NCBI RefSeq assembly: GCF_009905375.1
Contig: NC_133647.1
Coordinates: 80,814,442-80,878,441 of the forward strand
Direction of reading: 5' to 3'
Length of the DNA: 64,000 nucleotides
Source: Apium graveolens
Taxonomy: Eukaryota > Streptophyta > Magnoliopsida > Apiales > Apiaceae
Each line of letters opens with the position of its first letter. Positions within the stretch are counted from its first letter, which is position 1. Positions 10,001-22,028 of this stretch are shown piece after piece. The translations under genes and the position numbers were made by a program. Under the pieces are notes generated by a model. It was not told the DNA's origin and ran no database searches. It saw only the letters and a list, made by a program, of their open reading frames with translations.

Positions 10001-12338
10001 ATGTCGGACACAGAAACTCCAACTAAGCCTACCAAAACTGAGGAACCACCAAAGACACAAATTCAGAGTCGGTATGAGACCATCAGAGTTCCCATACTGA
10101 GACCATCTGAATATCCCATATGGAAGGTAAGGATGACCATGTTCCTGGAAGCAACAGATCCAGAATACCTTGATAGAATCAAGGAAGGCCCTCACAAACC
10201 AACCAAGCTCGTTGTTGCAGTTGTAGGTGAAGCAGCAAAGACCGTACCAAAGGAGAAGAGTGATTATACTGCTGAAGACATAGCATCAATTGCTAAGGAT
10301 GCTAAGGTACGACACTTACTGCATAGTGCCATTGATAATGTAATGTCAAACAGGGTAATCAACTGCAAGACTGCTAAGGAGATATGGGATGCTCTGGAAA
10401 CAAGGTGTCAGGGAACTGACACAATTAAGAAGAACAGGAAGACAATACTCACTCAAGAGTATGAACACTTTGACTCAAAGACTAATGAGTCATTGAATGA
10501 TTTATATGATAGATTTGTCAAACTTTTGAATGATTTATCATTGGTTGATAAAGAGTATTATCTTGAAGATTCAAACCTTAAGTTCCTGTTAGCTCTTCCT
10601 GAATGCTGGGATTTGAAGGCAACGATAATAAGAGACAACTACAATCTTGATGAAACAACTCTTGACGAAATCTATGGAATGCTCAAGACTCATGAGCTGG
10701 AGATGGAACAAAGAAGCAAGAGGAAAGGAGGAAAGTCAAGGACAGTTGCTCTTAAGGCTGAAGAAGAATTCCCCAAAGCAGCTTCCTCAAAGAAAGACAA
10801 GGGTAAAGCTCTTTTCATAAAGTCTGATACTGAGTCATCAAGTTCTGAGAGTGATGATGACTCAGATTCTGAAAGCTTGCCTGAGACTGATGCTGATGAG
10901 GAGATGATGAAGCTGTGTGCTCTTATGGTGAAAGGAATCACAAAGATTGCATACAGAAAGTTCAGGAAGGGAAAGAAGTTTTTCCAGGAAGGCATAAGTT
11001 CTGATAAGAAGAATTTCAGAAGATCTGAAGGCAGAGGAGGAAAGTCTGACAGAGGAGATTATACCAATGTTAAATGCTATAACTGTGGTGAGAAAGGCCA
11101 CATATCTCCTGATTGCAAGAAGGTAAAGGGTGACAAAGGCAAGGCTCTTGTCACAAAGCAGAAAAGCTGGACAGACACCTCAGACTCTGAAAGTGAGGAA
11201 AACTATGCATTGATGGCAAATGCTGATAAAGAAAGTGCTGAGAGCAGTTCTGAAGCTGCTGAAACAAAGGTACCTCAGACTACTTATGCTTTCATACTGA
11301 TGATATTAATGAGTTGAGAAGATATCTTAAAACCATGTTTGTTAGTTATAGAGATCAAACTTTAACATGTGAAAGATTAACTTCTGAAAATCTTGCATTT
11401 AAGAAAAGAAATGATTTCTTAGAAAAAGAGTTAGTCATGTTCCATCAAACTCAGAAGGATAGAGATGATGCTTTTTATGTTAGGAATGAAGTGCTAAAAA
11501 TAAATGAATCTCTAAAAACTGAGTTAGAAAAGGGAAGAGAGATTATCAGGACTTGGACTAACTCTGGCAAAACAACTCAAAATTTGCTAAGTAGTGGAAA
11601 CTGGAAAGAGGGCTTATGTTATGAAGAAGATAAGAATGATAAAGGAACTGAAGAAATTAAGTCTGTTGATAAGCAAAAGCCAAAGTTAAAACCTGTTAAG
11701 TTTGTAACTGTAAAGTCTGAAAATGAAAAATCAGAAGTTACAAAGAAATTAACTTCTGACAAACTAAAACAGGAAAAGATAGCTGAAGTGAACATAGGCT
11801 TAATGACAAAGAAGCAGCGTAAGCATAAGCTGAAAGATGTTAAGAATACAAACAAGGTAAAATCACCTAGGAAAAATAGGAATGGAAAGGAAGGTGTGAA
11901 TAAAAGCAATAATTATAAACCTGTTCCTGATGCTTCTAGGAAAACATGTCATAACTATGGAAGTTCTAACCATCTGGCTTCTTTTTGCAGGAAGAATATA
12001 AATATTAACTCCTTACCTTCAAAGTCAGGAGAGTTAAGAGTCAGTCTGTTAGATACAAACCACAAAATCCTTGTTTTCATTGTGGTAGTTTATGGCATTC
12101 CATTTATACTTGTAAGGAATATCATAGCTTGTACTATGATTATTATCAAATAAAACCTTCTTTGAAGAAAGTTTCCATTGTTCCTTCTAGTGTAAATTCT
12201 GATTCAAAGTCTGATAGTGTAAGTTCTGATAAGAAAAATGTTAACATAAACTCTGATGCTAAATCCGCTGCAAATGTTAACAAACTTAATAAGGCCAAAG
12301 GATCCAAGCAAGTCTGGGTCCTTAAAACTAATAATTAG
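10001..12338 (+). pseudogene. copia-1 gag
   Basis: Nucleocapsid/capsid precursor of the retrotransposon. The ATG follows the primer site by ~40 bp and starts MSDTETPTKP, as in copia-2. The N-terminal third carries the copia gag fold. A first CCHC zinc knuckle (CYNCGEKGHISPDC) is followed by a charged coiled-coil-like region and two more knuckles. The second knuckle is damaged in this copy: CHNYGSSNHLASFC has Y for C, a TGT-to-TAT change. A base is lost in a T run near 11292, shifting the frame (10001-11317, then 11314-12153), and two bases are gained near 12030, shifting it again before the common TAG at 12336-12338. The serine/aspartate-rich tract is encoded partly by repeats of AGTTCTGAT. 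Confidence 0.88.
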
Positions 12339-12350
12339 TGGTCTTTGTGA
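12339..12350 (+). other. gag/pol boundary with two in-frame stops
   Basis: After the gag TAG (12336-12338) the same frame reads W-S-L, then TGA at 12348-12350, then continues open into the protease (LVLDSGCSGHMTG). The same two stops at the same spacing are present in copia-2 (58928-58930 and 58940-58942), although other stops are not shared. The bases just after it, TGATTGCAG then GG, also resemble a plant 3' splice site. Confidence 0.6.
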
Positions 12351-15300
12351 TTGCAGGGCAACAGGAAAAATATTCTAGTTCTGGACAGTGGATGTTCAGG
12401 ACATATGACTGGAAATAAGGCCCTGCTATCAGACTTTGTGGAGAAAGCTGGCCCAAGTGTTTCTTATGGAGATGGCAACATTGGAAAAACATTGGGATAT
12501 GGCAATATCAATCTTGTAAATGTCATAATTAAACAAGTAGCTCTGGTCTCAGGACTAAAACACAACCTACTGAGTATAAGTCAAATCTGTGACAGAGGTT
12601 ATCATGTTGATTTCTTTGAAGAACACTGTGAAATTGTGAGTAAATCTAAAGGCATAGTTGTTCTGAAAGGATACAGGCGTGGTAACATTTATGAAGCTAA
12701 GCTTTCAACAAGAACTGATGGTTCTGCAATCTGTCTGATGAGTAGAGCATCAATTGAAGAAAGCTGGAATTGGCATAAGAAACTCTCTCATTTAAATTTC
12801 AACAATATAAATGAACTGGTCAAGAAAGATCTTGTGAAAGGATTGCCAAACACAGTATTTGCTCCTGATGGTCTTTGTGATTCATGTTAGAAAGCCAAAC
12901 AAAGAAAATCTTCATTCAAGAGCAAGACTGAATCATCAATTCTTGAGCCTTATCATCTACTACATGTTGATCTATTTGGTCCAGTAAATGTCATGTCTAT
13001 TGCAAAGAAGAAGTATGCGTTGGTCATAGTGGATGAGTTCACCAGATACACATGAGTGTATTTCTTGCATACAAAAAGTGAAACTGCATCAATCTTGATT
13101 GATCATGTCAAACATCTGGATAAAATGGTCAAAGATTCTGTGAAAGTTTAAGGAGTGATAATGGCACTGAGTTCAAGAATTTGATAATGGAAGAATTCTG
13201 CAAAAGCCATGGAATAAAGCAGGAATTTTCTGCTCCTGGAACTCCACAGCAAAATGGAGTTGTTGAAAGGAAGAATAGAACTCTCATTGAAGCTGCACGT
13301 ACAATGCTTGAAGAAGCAAAGCTTCCAACCTATTTCTGGGCTGAAGCTGTGTAGACTGCTTATTTTACTCAAAATGCAACACTCATTAACAAGCATGGAA
13401 AAACGCCATATGAGATGGTGAAGAAAAAGAAGCCAAATCTGAAATACTTTCATGTATTTGGATGCAAGTGTTTTGTTCTCAAAACTCATACTGAACAGCT
13501 ATCAAAGTTTGATCTAAAAGCTGATGAAGGAATCTTTGTTGGATATCCACTTTCCACAAAAGCCTTCAGAGTCTATAATTTGAGAACAAAAGTAGTCATG
13601 GAATCTATCAATGTCTCTTTTGATGACAAGAAGATTACTGGTCTTGAATATTTCATTGACCATGATCAGCTGAGATTTGAAAATGAAGAATAAAATTCTG
13701 ATACTGAAAATCCTGAAAGTCTAAGTCCTGATACTGTAAACTCTGATGGAATAAACTCTGATGTTATTGAAACTGTGGTGGCTACGCCAAGGGAAGATGC
13801 ACCGATGTAAGGGGAGCATACTCAAGATCCTACCACAGCTCAAGAAACATCAGAACATACATCTGGCTCTTCAAATTCTGATTTGTCAAGTTCTGATAAG
13901 CCAAGTTCTGATAGTGCTGAAAATTTAAATACTGAAGACTCCAACTCAGAGAACATAGTTTCAGGGGGAGCATCAGAAAATGAAAATGAAAATAGCATGG
14001 ATCATGGGGGAGCATCCAGTTCTAGAGAAAACCTTCCATCTGCAAGGAAGTGGACAGAATCACATACAACTGATTTGATAATTGGAAACCCTGATGCAGG
14101 TGTCAGAACTAGAACAGGTACTTCAAATGAATGTCTTTACAATTCTTTTCTCTCTCAGACTGAGCCAAAGAAAGTGGAAGAAGCTCTTTAAGATGCTGAT
14201 TGGGTGCAAGCAATGCAGGAAGAGTTGAATGAATTTGAAAGAAACAAAGTCTGGACCCTAGTGCCGAGACCAAATAATAGATCTGTTGTTGGTACAAAGT
14301 GGGTATTCAGAAACAAAACTGATAGTGATGGAATAATTACAAGGAATAAGGCAAGGCTGGTTGCAAAAGGATATTCTCAACAGGAGGGAATTGATTATGA
14401 TGAAACATTCGCACCAGTTGCTAGGTTAGAAGCCATAAGGATATTCTTGGCTTATGTTGCTCACAAAAAGTTTACTGTCTTTCAAATGGATGTGAAAAGT
14501 GCTTTTCTCAATGGAGAATTGGAGGAGGAGGTATATGTTGAACAACCTCCAGGTTTTGTAGATACCAAACATCCAGATTATGTCTACAGGCTTGATAAAG
14601 CACTTTATGGACTTAAGCAAGCTCCTAGAGCATGGTATGAGACTTTAGCTCAGTTTCTTCTGGAAAGTGAATTCAACAGAGGGACAATAGACAAAACACT
14701 GTTCTACCTCAACCATGGAAAGGACTTACTTCTGGTCCAGATTTATGTTGATGATATCATTTTTGGATCTACAAATGACAAACTTTGCAAGAAGTTTGCC
14801 AAACTAATGCAGTCAAGATATCAGATGAGTATGATGGGGGAACTTAGCTATTTTCTGGGCCTTCAAGTCAAGAAGAATGAGGAAGGCACTTTTATTTGTC
14901 AAACCAAGTACACCAGAAACTTGCTGAAGAAATTTGGATTGTAAGATTGTTCAAGTGCATCCACTCCAATGGCCACTGCAACAAAACTGGATAAGGATAC
15001 CGGTAAATCAGTAGATATTACTGACTACAGAGGTATGATTGGCTCTCTACTCTATCTAACTGCTAGTAGACCTGATATCATGTATGCTACCTGTCTTTGT
15101 GCAAGATTTCAAGGAGATCCAAGAGAACCTCACTTAACAGCTGTAAAAAGAATCTTTAAGTATCTTAAAGGAACAGCTGCTCTGGGATTATGGTATCCTT
15201 GAGAATCAGATTTTAAACTAATAGGTTACTCAGATGCAGATTTTACAGGTTGCAAAATTGACAGGAAAAGCACAAGTGGAAGCTGTCAATTTCTTGGAGG

Positions 15301-15700
15301 CAGATTGGTTTCTTGGTACAGCAAGAAACAAAAGTCAATTTCCACATCAACTGCAGAAGCAGAGTATATTGCTGCAGGAAGCTGTTGTGCACAGATTCTT
15401 TGGATGAAGAATCAGTTACTGGATTATGGGTTAACATATTTCAAAATCCCTATTTACTGTGATAATCAAAGTGCTATTACTATGACAGGTAATCCAGTTC
15501 AACACTCTATGACAAAGCACATCAGCATCAGGTACCACTTCATCAGGGAACATGTGGATGAAGGTACAGTGAAATTGCATTTTGTTCCCACAGATCAACA
15601 ACTAGCAGATATATTCACAAAACCACTGTATGCAGCTACTTTTACAAGATTGGTAAATAAACTTGGAATGGTTTCAGGTTCTTTCTCTAAATCTGCTTAG
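12351..15700 (+). pseudogene. copia-1 pol: protease, integrase, RT, RNase H
   Basis: Domains in copia order: aspartic protease (LDSGCSGHM, about 12375-12410); integrase zinc finger (WHKKLSH.. and CDSC, 12770-12890); integrase core with DEF, SDNGTEF and GVVERKNRT; a long S/D-rich linker (13690-14150); RT (GTKWVF to YVDDIIFGS at 14740-14770); RNase H ending ADIFTKPL near 15600-15630. Private stops include 12888 (TAG), 13054 (TGA for W), 13351 (TAG for Q), 13807, 14189, 14942 and 15200, with a frameshift near 13147. Most are C-to-T or G-to-A relative to copia-2, the pattern left by methylcytosine deamination in silenced DNA. It once drove reverse transcription and integration; this copy cannot. 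Confidence 0.9.
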
Positions 15701-17049
15701 TCTTGTTCTGTGCTATCAGACTTTATGCTCAGTATTTACAGAATTAATCTCATTGTGTATTCTGTGCTTAATTGATAAATGTCTTTAAGTACTGACTGTT
15801 GTCTGATATATGTTTCTAAACTCTGATAAGTGATATGTCTGTTCAAGTACCTATTCAATCCTATGAGGATAACTGTGCTAGATACTGACCTAGTAGTCTT
15901 CAATAAACAAATGATTCCATGTAAGAAGTAATTATTTCAGTGGAAATCTTATGACACTAGCAAATTCTGATAATTGAGCTTAGTTAAGTTTACTTTGAAT
16001 ATCTTATTACTAAGTCACAAATTAGAATAATGCTACTCATCTGTTAAGTTCTGATACTAGTAAAACTGCTGAATGTACTAAGTGCTGATAAACCTCACTT
16101 ATCAAAAAGAAAAAGCAAAAAGATCAAAGAATAAAATCAGGTACTCCTTTGAGATCTAGAGTAAAAATGTGGAAGGGACGACCCAAGTGCATTGCTGGTA
16201 TTAAGTAAATATGCATTAGGAAAGCAAAATATTTTCTTGGTGACTTTTCACACTCTATGATTACTGGAGAAATACTCTGATCATAGCATAAATTCTGATA
16301 AACAGTCGTGACTCACTTACACTGAGAAGCCACTGTAAAATAGAATTTCAAAAGATGTATAAAATTAGCACAAAACAGTTGAGGTGGACTCAAGCATGAA
16401 CTCATTCATCAGTAGGTTTCAGGATAATGACAGCTCTTTAGCAAAATTTTAGTTATGCCTTATTTCTAAGATGTACTGAAGTGACTCAGACTTTACTCTT
16501 TGTCTGTTATTTAGCTTAATGCACACACTAATCACTCCATATGAATGATGAAAATTACTGTGGTGGTCTATGTTATTTAAGATAAACAGTCACTGTGTCA
16601 CTTTGCACAAATTCTGAGGACAAGTTCTAGTTACACGTTCTAATGATTAAGTTCTGAAGTCTATAACTCAGAACTTGTATGTGGATTTAATAAGATGGGC
16701 ATTCCTTTTTCGAGTTAAGAAATTATGTTCTGATGACTGTTAAGTTTTGATATAAGTCTAAGTTCTGATATTACAGTCTAATGTTTTACTTGACTTATCT
16801 GTGAATAAAATTTAATAACAGTCTCAGTTAATAATTGAATATGTTGAAGTGGAAGATTAATAGTCACTATGGTTAGGGTTTATGGTATTTGTACCTGAAC
16901 AGTCCAATGTTACTTGTTTCTTGTGCGCTTTAAACCATGTTTCCTCTTTCCAATGAATGTTATTCTTTTTCAAAGTCTAGGGAGACGAGGTAGAATTAAT
17001 TCTACCTGTCAGCATTCAATTTCTTTGCGTCTCCTGGCATTCTCTTGCC
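15701..17049 (+). other. Non-coding spacer of copia-1 rich in TAAGTTCTGAT motifs
   Basis: About 1.35 kb between pol and the first accessory ORF, with no sizeable ORF. It contains many copies of AAGTTCTGAT or one-base variants (for example near 15962, 16045, 16080, 16290, 16649, 16729, 16760). The spacer is conserved in copia-2 (62237-63589) by sequence and length. The inverse form, ATCAGNACTTA, is repeated in the LTR. Confidence 0.7.
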
Positions 17050-17057
17050 TATATAAG
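17050..17057 (+). promoter_or_regulatory. TATA box of accessory ORF 1 (copia-1)
   Basis: TATATAAG lies 83 bp before the ATG at 17133, in a context (GCCTATATAAGCA) that is also present in copia-2 at 63590 with almost the same spacing (84 bp). This is a plausible internal promoter, not shown experimentally. Confidence 0.55.
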
Positions 17058-17132
17058 CAGCCACTTCACATCAGTCTTTCCATCAAATTCTTCTCACACA
17101 CTTATCTTCATACTTCTTCTTTCTAAAACACA

Positions 17133-17405
17133 ATGGTCAGATACAACATGTTTTTGAACTACCAAAACTTCAATATGGAGCTAAGCTGTGCCGATTGGCA
17201 GCAGGAATGGCATGTCACAGTCATTCCTGAGGAGATATGGGACTCTGTCCCACAGGAGGTACTGACACACCTCCTGTTCTTCTATATGGACTACCATCGC
17301 CATCTGGAGCGATTGGAGGAGGAAAGGCTGGAAGCTCTCCGCCAGCAAGAGCGAATCATCAGACTCGCCATTCTGTTTGTCGAGAGTAGGAAGAAGAAGA
17401 AATGA
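17133..17405 (+). CDS. Copia accessory ORF 1, 90-residue unknown protein
   Basis: A small protein of unknown function encoded downstream of pol in the sense direction. It begins MVRYNMFLNYQNF, has a W-rich middle (ADWQQEW, EIWDSV), then a strongly charged helix (residues ~55-78, with RLEEERLEALRQQERI) and ends in a lysine tail (RKKKK). No signal peptide or membrane segment is evident. The copy at 63674-63943 encodes 89 residues differing at five positions plus one Lys. By eye I count about eight silent and six replacement nucleotide changes, which suggests constraint. It is intact here although gag-pol is ruined. Its own TATA box lies 83 bp upstream. The following ~170 bp (17406-17580), pyrimidine-rich then with AATGAAAG, looks like a 3' UTR. 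I do not recognise the family. Confidence 0.6.
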   Translation: MVRYNMFLNYQNFNMELSCADWQQEWHVTVIPEEIWDSVPQEVLTHLLFFYMDYHRHLERLEEERLEALRQQERIIRLAILFVESRKKKK

Positions 17406-18108
17406 TTTAATCTTGTCTTCTTCCTGTTTTTCTTCATCATCAGCTTTGTCAGGCTTCTTAGCTAGGACTAAGGCTGTTGATGTTCGGTTTAGAAGCTTAG
17501 GGAAAATCTTGTATAAGTATTGATGTAATTTCCATTTCGTAAATGTATTGTCTTGATATATTAATGAAAGTTGTTTTTACTTCAAGATTTTGTCTCTGAG
17601 TTATTTTATCTTGTGTTGATAAATCCTGATTGATATTCTGATGACCATATAAATTTTGTTTTATATTAAGTTCTGATTCGTTTTCAGCACTTACTTATCT
17701 AATTTATCTTGGTCATTTTCATGTGATGTATTTTTAGAATATTAATGATGCAGTGAAAAATAATTCAATCAGTGATAACGGTTTAAATTTTGAATTAAAA
17801 CTATTTCTCTTGATAAATGGAACGATTTTTTTTTCCTTGAAACTAGGCAAATGGGTAAGTAATGATTCCTGTTTTCTCGAGCCCAGTAACTGTCCGTTAT
17901 TATTGCATGTCTGACAGGTGTCCAACGATAACATTTTTGTTCAGAGTATAAGTACAACAGAGAGAAGATTTCTTTAATCTTTTATTTTCTTTATATTTTA
18001 TCTCTCTCCTTACTTTTACTCTCTTTCTCTTTATTTCTCACGTTGGTTTTTCATACAGACATTATATCAAACACCTAACAGGCATACTTGAATCTCAATT
18101 TTTTTCAC
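17406..18108 (+). other. Spacer between accessory ORFs, with possible second promoter
   Basis: The first part resembles a plant 3' UTR (T-rich, ending around TATATTAATGAAAG at 17557). A TATAAG at 17947-17952 precedes a long pyrimidine-rich leader (17970-18050) just before the next ORF, as in many plant 5' UTRs. Both readings are inference. No ORF with conserved features lies in this spacer. Confidence 0.4.
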
Positions 18109-21100
18109 ATGGCACCAAAGGATTTAATCATTGATGGAGATAAGTTTGTCCCCAACAACTATGTTGCAGTTCTTGATCACACTGAAGCTCCATCTGAATT
18201 GCACTTTGTGCAAGATCTTCTTGCACATAGTGAGGTTGGGTATGCATTAACACAGCCTGAATTCTTTTCAAGCCAACAAGTTCTGAGGTTTTGGAGGACT
18301 GGACTTTTTGATGATGGTGGTCAACGTGGAACTCCCAGTATTATCTTCCAAGTGGGTGATTCATCCTTTGTAGTCACTCCTGGTACAGTACGCAGGGCTT
18401 TACATCTTCCAGAAAATTGTACTTTCTCAATTCCAGAGGACTCAGCCCTTCGGGAGTTAATGGCTGAATTGGGATATGAAAAGAGTCTGACGAAACTTGG
18501 ACAGTTGAAACGGGCTAATATCAGAAGAGAATGGAGTTTCTTATTTGATTGCATCACCAAAGCTTTTGGGAACAAATGTTTGAATTTTGATGTTATTCCA
18601 ATTATGAGTCAGCACATCGGGTATGCAATTATCCATCAAACTCATTTTGATTTTGCAACTGCTTTAATTGGTTTTATTGGGGATAGGATGACAGAGGATC
18701 GAGATGTTGTTTATTTTGCTAGATTCTGTCAACTTATTTACACTTATTGTACTGATGAACCTCATTTAGTCAGCACCCAAACCCCACCTTTTAAGGTTGC
18801 AAAACGATACTTTAATGACCTGGTAAATGTTGATACTAAGAAAAAAGTGGTTAGACCATTACAGATTCCTCAGTCTGTAAAACAGATCCTAGTAAATGTT
18901 GATCCTGATACTTATAGATCTGTTTACTCTGATGTCCAACCAACTCCATACAGCCAAAATCCATCAACCTCAGTACCCACCTCTCATTCTACTCAACCTA
19001 CCCTCAGAACATATCTCAAATCCTATCTCTCCACTTTACAGACTGCTCAACCTTCATCTTTAGCACCTACTGTGAAATCTTCATCTTCCAAGCCAAAGAG
19101 GACAAAGAATGTTCCTCAAACACCTCAAAAGAGAAGGAGGATTGCATTGAGAGATGAATCTGATTCTGAGGAACCGGTTCCTGCTAGAGAACCTGTTATA
19201 ACTGAAGCTGAGAAAGAGATTTCTCAGAAGGATTCTGAAATTGGGGGTTCTAGGCTTCTCAAGAGGCTTAGACGAATGACAGTTTCTGAAACTCCCAAGG
19301 AATCCAAATCAACAAGGAAGTACAAGAAACAGAGGGCACAAAGGCCAATTTTAGATGATGAAGAGGAAGCAACTAAGGAAGGGGATCAGGAATCTCTGAT
19401 CTCACAAGACAAGGAATTTGCTTCAGTCACTTCTTCTCCATCAACTCCATCTCAGGAAGCTGTATCTGACAAGGCTAACTCACCATCTGTGTCTCTTGTT
19501 GATCCCGGCACAAGTGCTGATATTGATGTTCAACACTTGGTTGTGTCTGAAGTATTTCTCTTAGAAGCTCCAACAGCAAATAATCCTTCCACAATACCTG
19601 TTACTGATGTTGTTCAAACTCCAGAGTTATCAACAACACCTTCTCTGCATAAAGATGCTGATGATCAGACTTTAGGTGAGCATCAAGATATGGCTGTTGA
19701 TCAGAACTTAGTATCAGATCAGCAATTAGAGGATGTTGAAGCCTCCATTGCTACTCACACTGTTGTCTTATCAGAAGATACTGATTCTTTAAGTTCTGAT
19801 GCTGCAAATGCTGGAGATACTGGTGATGCTGCTCCAATTGTAGATGCTGATGAAGCAGGTCCTTCAGGACATACTCCTCAACAGACTCTTCCTAAGTCTG
19901 AACTGGTAAAGAAGTTTGTTACCGGGGAAGCACCAGTACCTTGGAGTGAAACTCCTGCAGGTCAGGAGTGGACTAAGGAATGGAACTCAGTTTCATGTGT
20001 TCCAACTGAAAAACATCTTGCTGAGCACTTGACTAAAGCTGATGAAATGTTAAATTCTGATGATTTTAAAACCCAGCTTAGAGTCACTGCATTGAGTACT
20101 AAACATCTACAAGGTCTTCATTCAACTACTCATGCAGAGCTACACAAGTTTCAGGAGAACTTTATCAAACAGGAACAAGTTTGGAAAATTGATAAGAAAA
20201 AGTTCTTTCAACCTACCATTGACAGGATTGCTTATATTGAGAAAACTCAAGAGAAACAACAAGCTCAGATTGATGAAATTCTGATAAATCAAGCTTCTCA
20301 GCAATCGCAACTTACTGAAATCCAATCCTCAGTGGAATTACTTATCTCTCTTTTACTACCTGCTGATGCCAAAAAGGGGGAGAAGGTAATTAAGTCCAAA
20401 TGCAAAACTAACAAGACACTGCAAGGAAAGGATGATGGAAATGATGATCAAGGATACTCTGGAATGGGTAGCGGTCATAGTCAAGGTAGAAGGTTTACAT
20501 CAAGACAAGCTAGTCACGGGACAAGTTCTGATACTGAGAAAAGAATAAGTTCTGCTGCTGGTAAAAGGATAAGTTCTGATGAACTTCTAGATCTTGATGA
20601 GGAAATGTCAAGACAGTTATTTCTTCAAGAAAATCCAGGAATGGACTTGGAAAGTTTAAAGAAAGAAGGAGCCAGACTTAAATCAGAGAAAGTCACATCT
20701 AAATCTGAAGCTTCTGGTAAAAAATCACTTCCAAAACTCAAAGGCATTGTGATCAAAGAAAGGACACATACTGAAGCAACATTGGCTAGATCACAACCAC
20801 AGATAGATCCAAGATCCAGGGGTAAAGAAAAGGTTGGTGAACCTATCAAGGTTTATGTACCTCCTGAGGAAGAAGAAATTACTGATGAAAAGGATGATCT
20901 TGCTCTGACTTCAAGAAAAGTTCTTAAAACAACCTCTGACATGGCTCAAGTAGTTCAGAGTCAAGAAATTGTAAGTTCTGATATTCAGAAGAAGCAAGTA
21001 ACCTCTGACATAGCTCAAGTTAACTTGATATCAGAAAATAGATCAAAGACACTCCTACCAGGATTCACTAAAGCAAAACAGACTCAATCTTTGAAGACTA

Positions 21101-21820
21101 CTGCAAGTGGTTTTGAAGCAAGAGTAGTTACTGGAAAGGAAGCTAGAGATAAAACTGGATTGGGAAGTGCTGATGAAAGAAGAGTACACAACACTACCAA
21201 TGATCCAACTTCCTTGAGTGAACCAGGTATTGGAGCAACTCCTGAAAGATTGAATCAACTGGAATCTGTACAGATGGTTTACCATACCTACTTGAAAGAA
21301 TACATCATGTTGTATTTCATGACAGATGGTAGGGTTTATCATATAAGACAAAATGCCATTCCATTGAAGTATTTTGAAGAATTGGAGCATGTACTTTTCT
21401 TACTTCAAGTGGATGACAGAATAACAGGGACTGCTGCAAACTACTTAAAAGAACAGATTCAGAGACAGAAAAAGGCTTTATTCTGTTAAGTCTGACAGTA
21501 TATATGTTCCAAAGTACAGAGATCACGATGGTGATATTGTTGATATGAAGCCTAATACTGCACAGATCAGAACATATCTTGGTATTAAGGGACTTGAATT
21601 CAATCTAGAGTCTGATAAAGCTTATGTCATAAGACTAGATCAGGAGTTGAGAAAAGCAAAGATCAATGATCTCAGAGCTGCAATCTTTCAAACTGGTGAA
21701 GATACTACAGAGCTTAAAGATGTCAAAAGGAGAATGATTGATGAACTCAGATATGCTGAGAAATGTTTGTTGAAGAACTATCTCAGAACAACTCCTGACA
21801 TTAGAGAGATCAGAAAATGA
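18109..21820 (+). pseudogene. Copia accessory ORF 2, ~1,240-residue unknown protein
   Basis: One long frame is open from 18088 to 21489. The best start is the ATG at 18109 (MAPKDLIIDG), since the upstream ATG at 18088 adds only a short hydrophobic lead. A lost base near 21478 shifts the frame, and the C-terminus continues to 21820 (from MKPNTAQIRTYLG to REIRK). Residues ~1-270 look folded (RFWRTGLFDDGG, VTPGTVRRALHLPEN). Residues ~290-620 are S/T/P-rich and acidic, probably disordered. A coiled-coil-like Q-rich stretch follows (EKQQAQIDEILINQASQQSQ), then another disordered part and a compact C-terminal ~190 residues. Its position after RNase H matches the 'envelope-like' ORF of Sireviruses, but I see no clear signal peptide or membrane anchor. 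The function is unknown. Confidence 0.65.
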
Positions 21821-22013
21821 TGAAACCAAGTCGAAGATCTACAACTGCTTAAATTCTGATATTTATACAGACTGAAGTTGTTATCAGAAGTTAAAATTGG
21901 TAAAAGCTTTAAGGACTGTAAGTTGTAGTTATCTAGTCTAATTCTCATGCATTTGTACTTAATGTTTTTGACATCATCAAATATCTGTTAAACTTGTATA
22001 TTATGTTAATTTA

Positions 22014-22027
22014 CAAGTTGGGGGAGA
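22014..22027 (+). other. Polypurine tract of copia-1
   Basis: AAGTTGGGGGAGA lies immediately before the 3' LTR start (TGTTAGATAT). It is the expected primer for plus-strand DNA synthesis. Confidence 0.85.
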
Positions 22028-22028
22028 T

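Noticed and set aside
18321..18575. Minus-strand ORFs within the large accessory ORF and within gag
   Set aside because: Shadows of the long sense frames; length explained by sense codon bias.
18109..21820. Calling accessory ORF 2 a retroviral-type envelope protein
   Set aside because: Position fits, but I see no signal peptide, furin-like site or clear membrane anchor; left as unknown.
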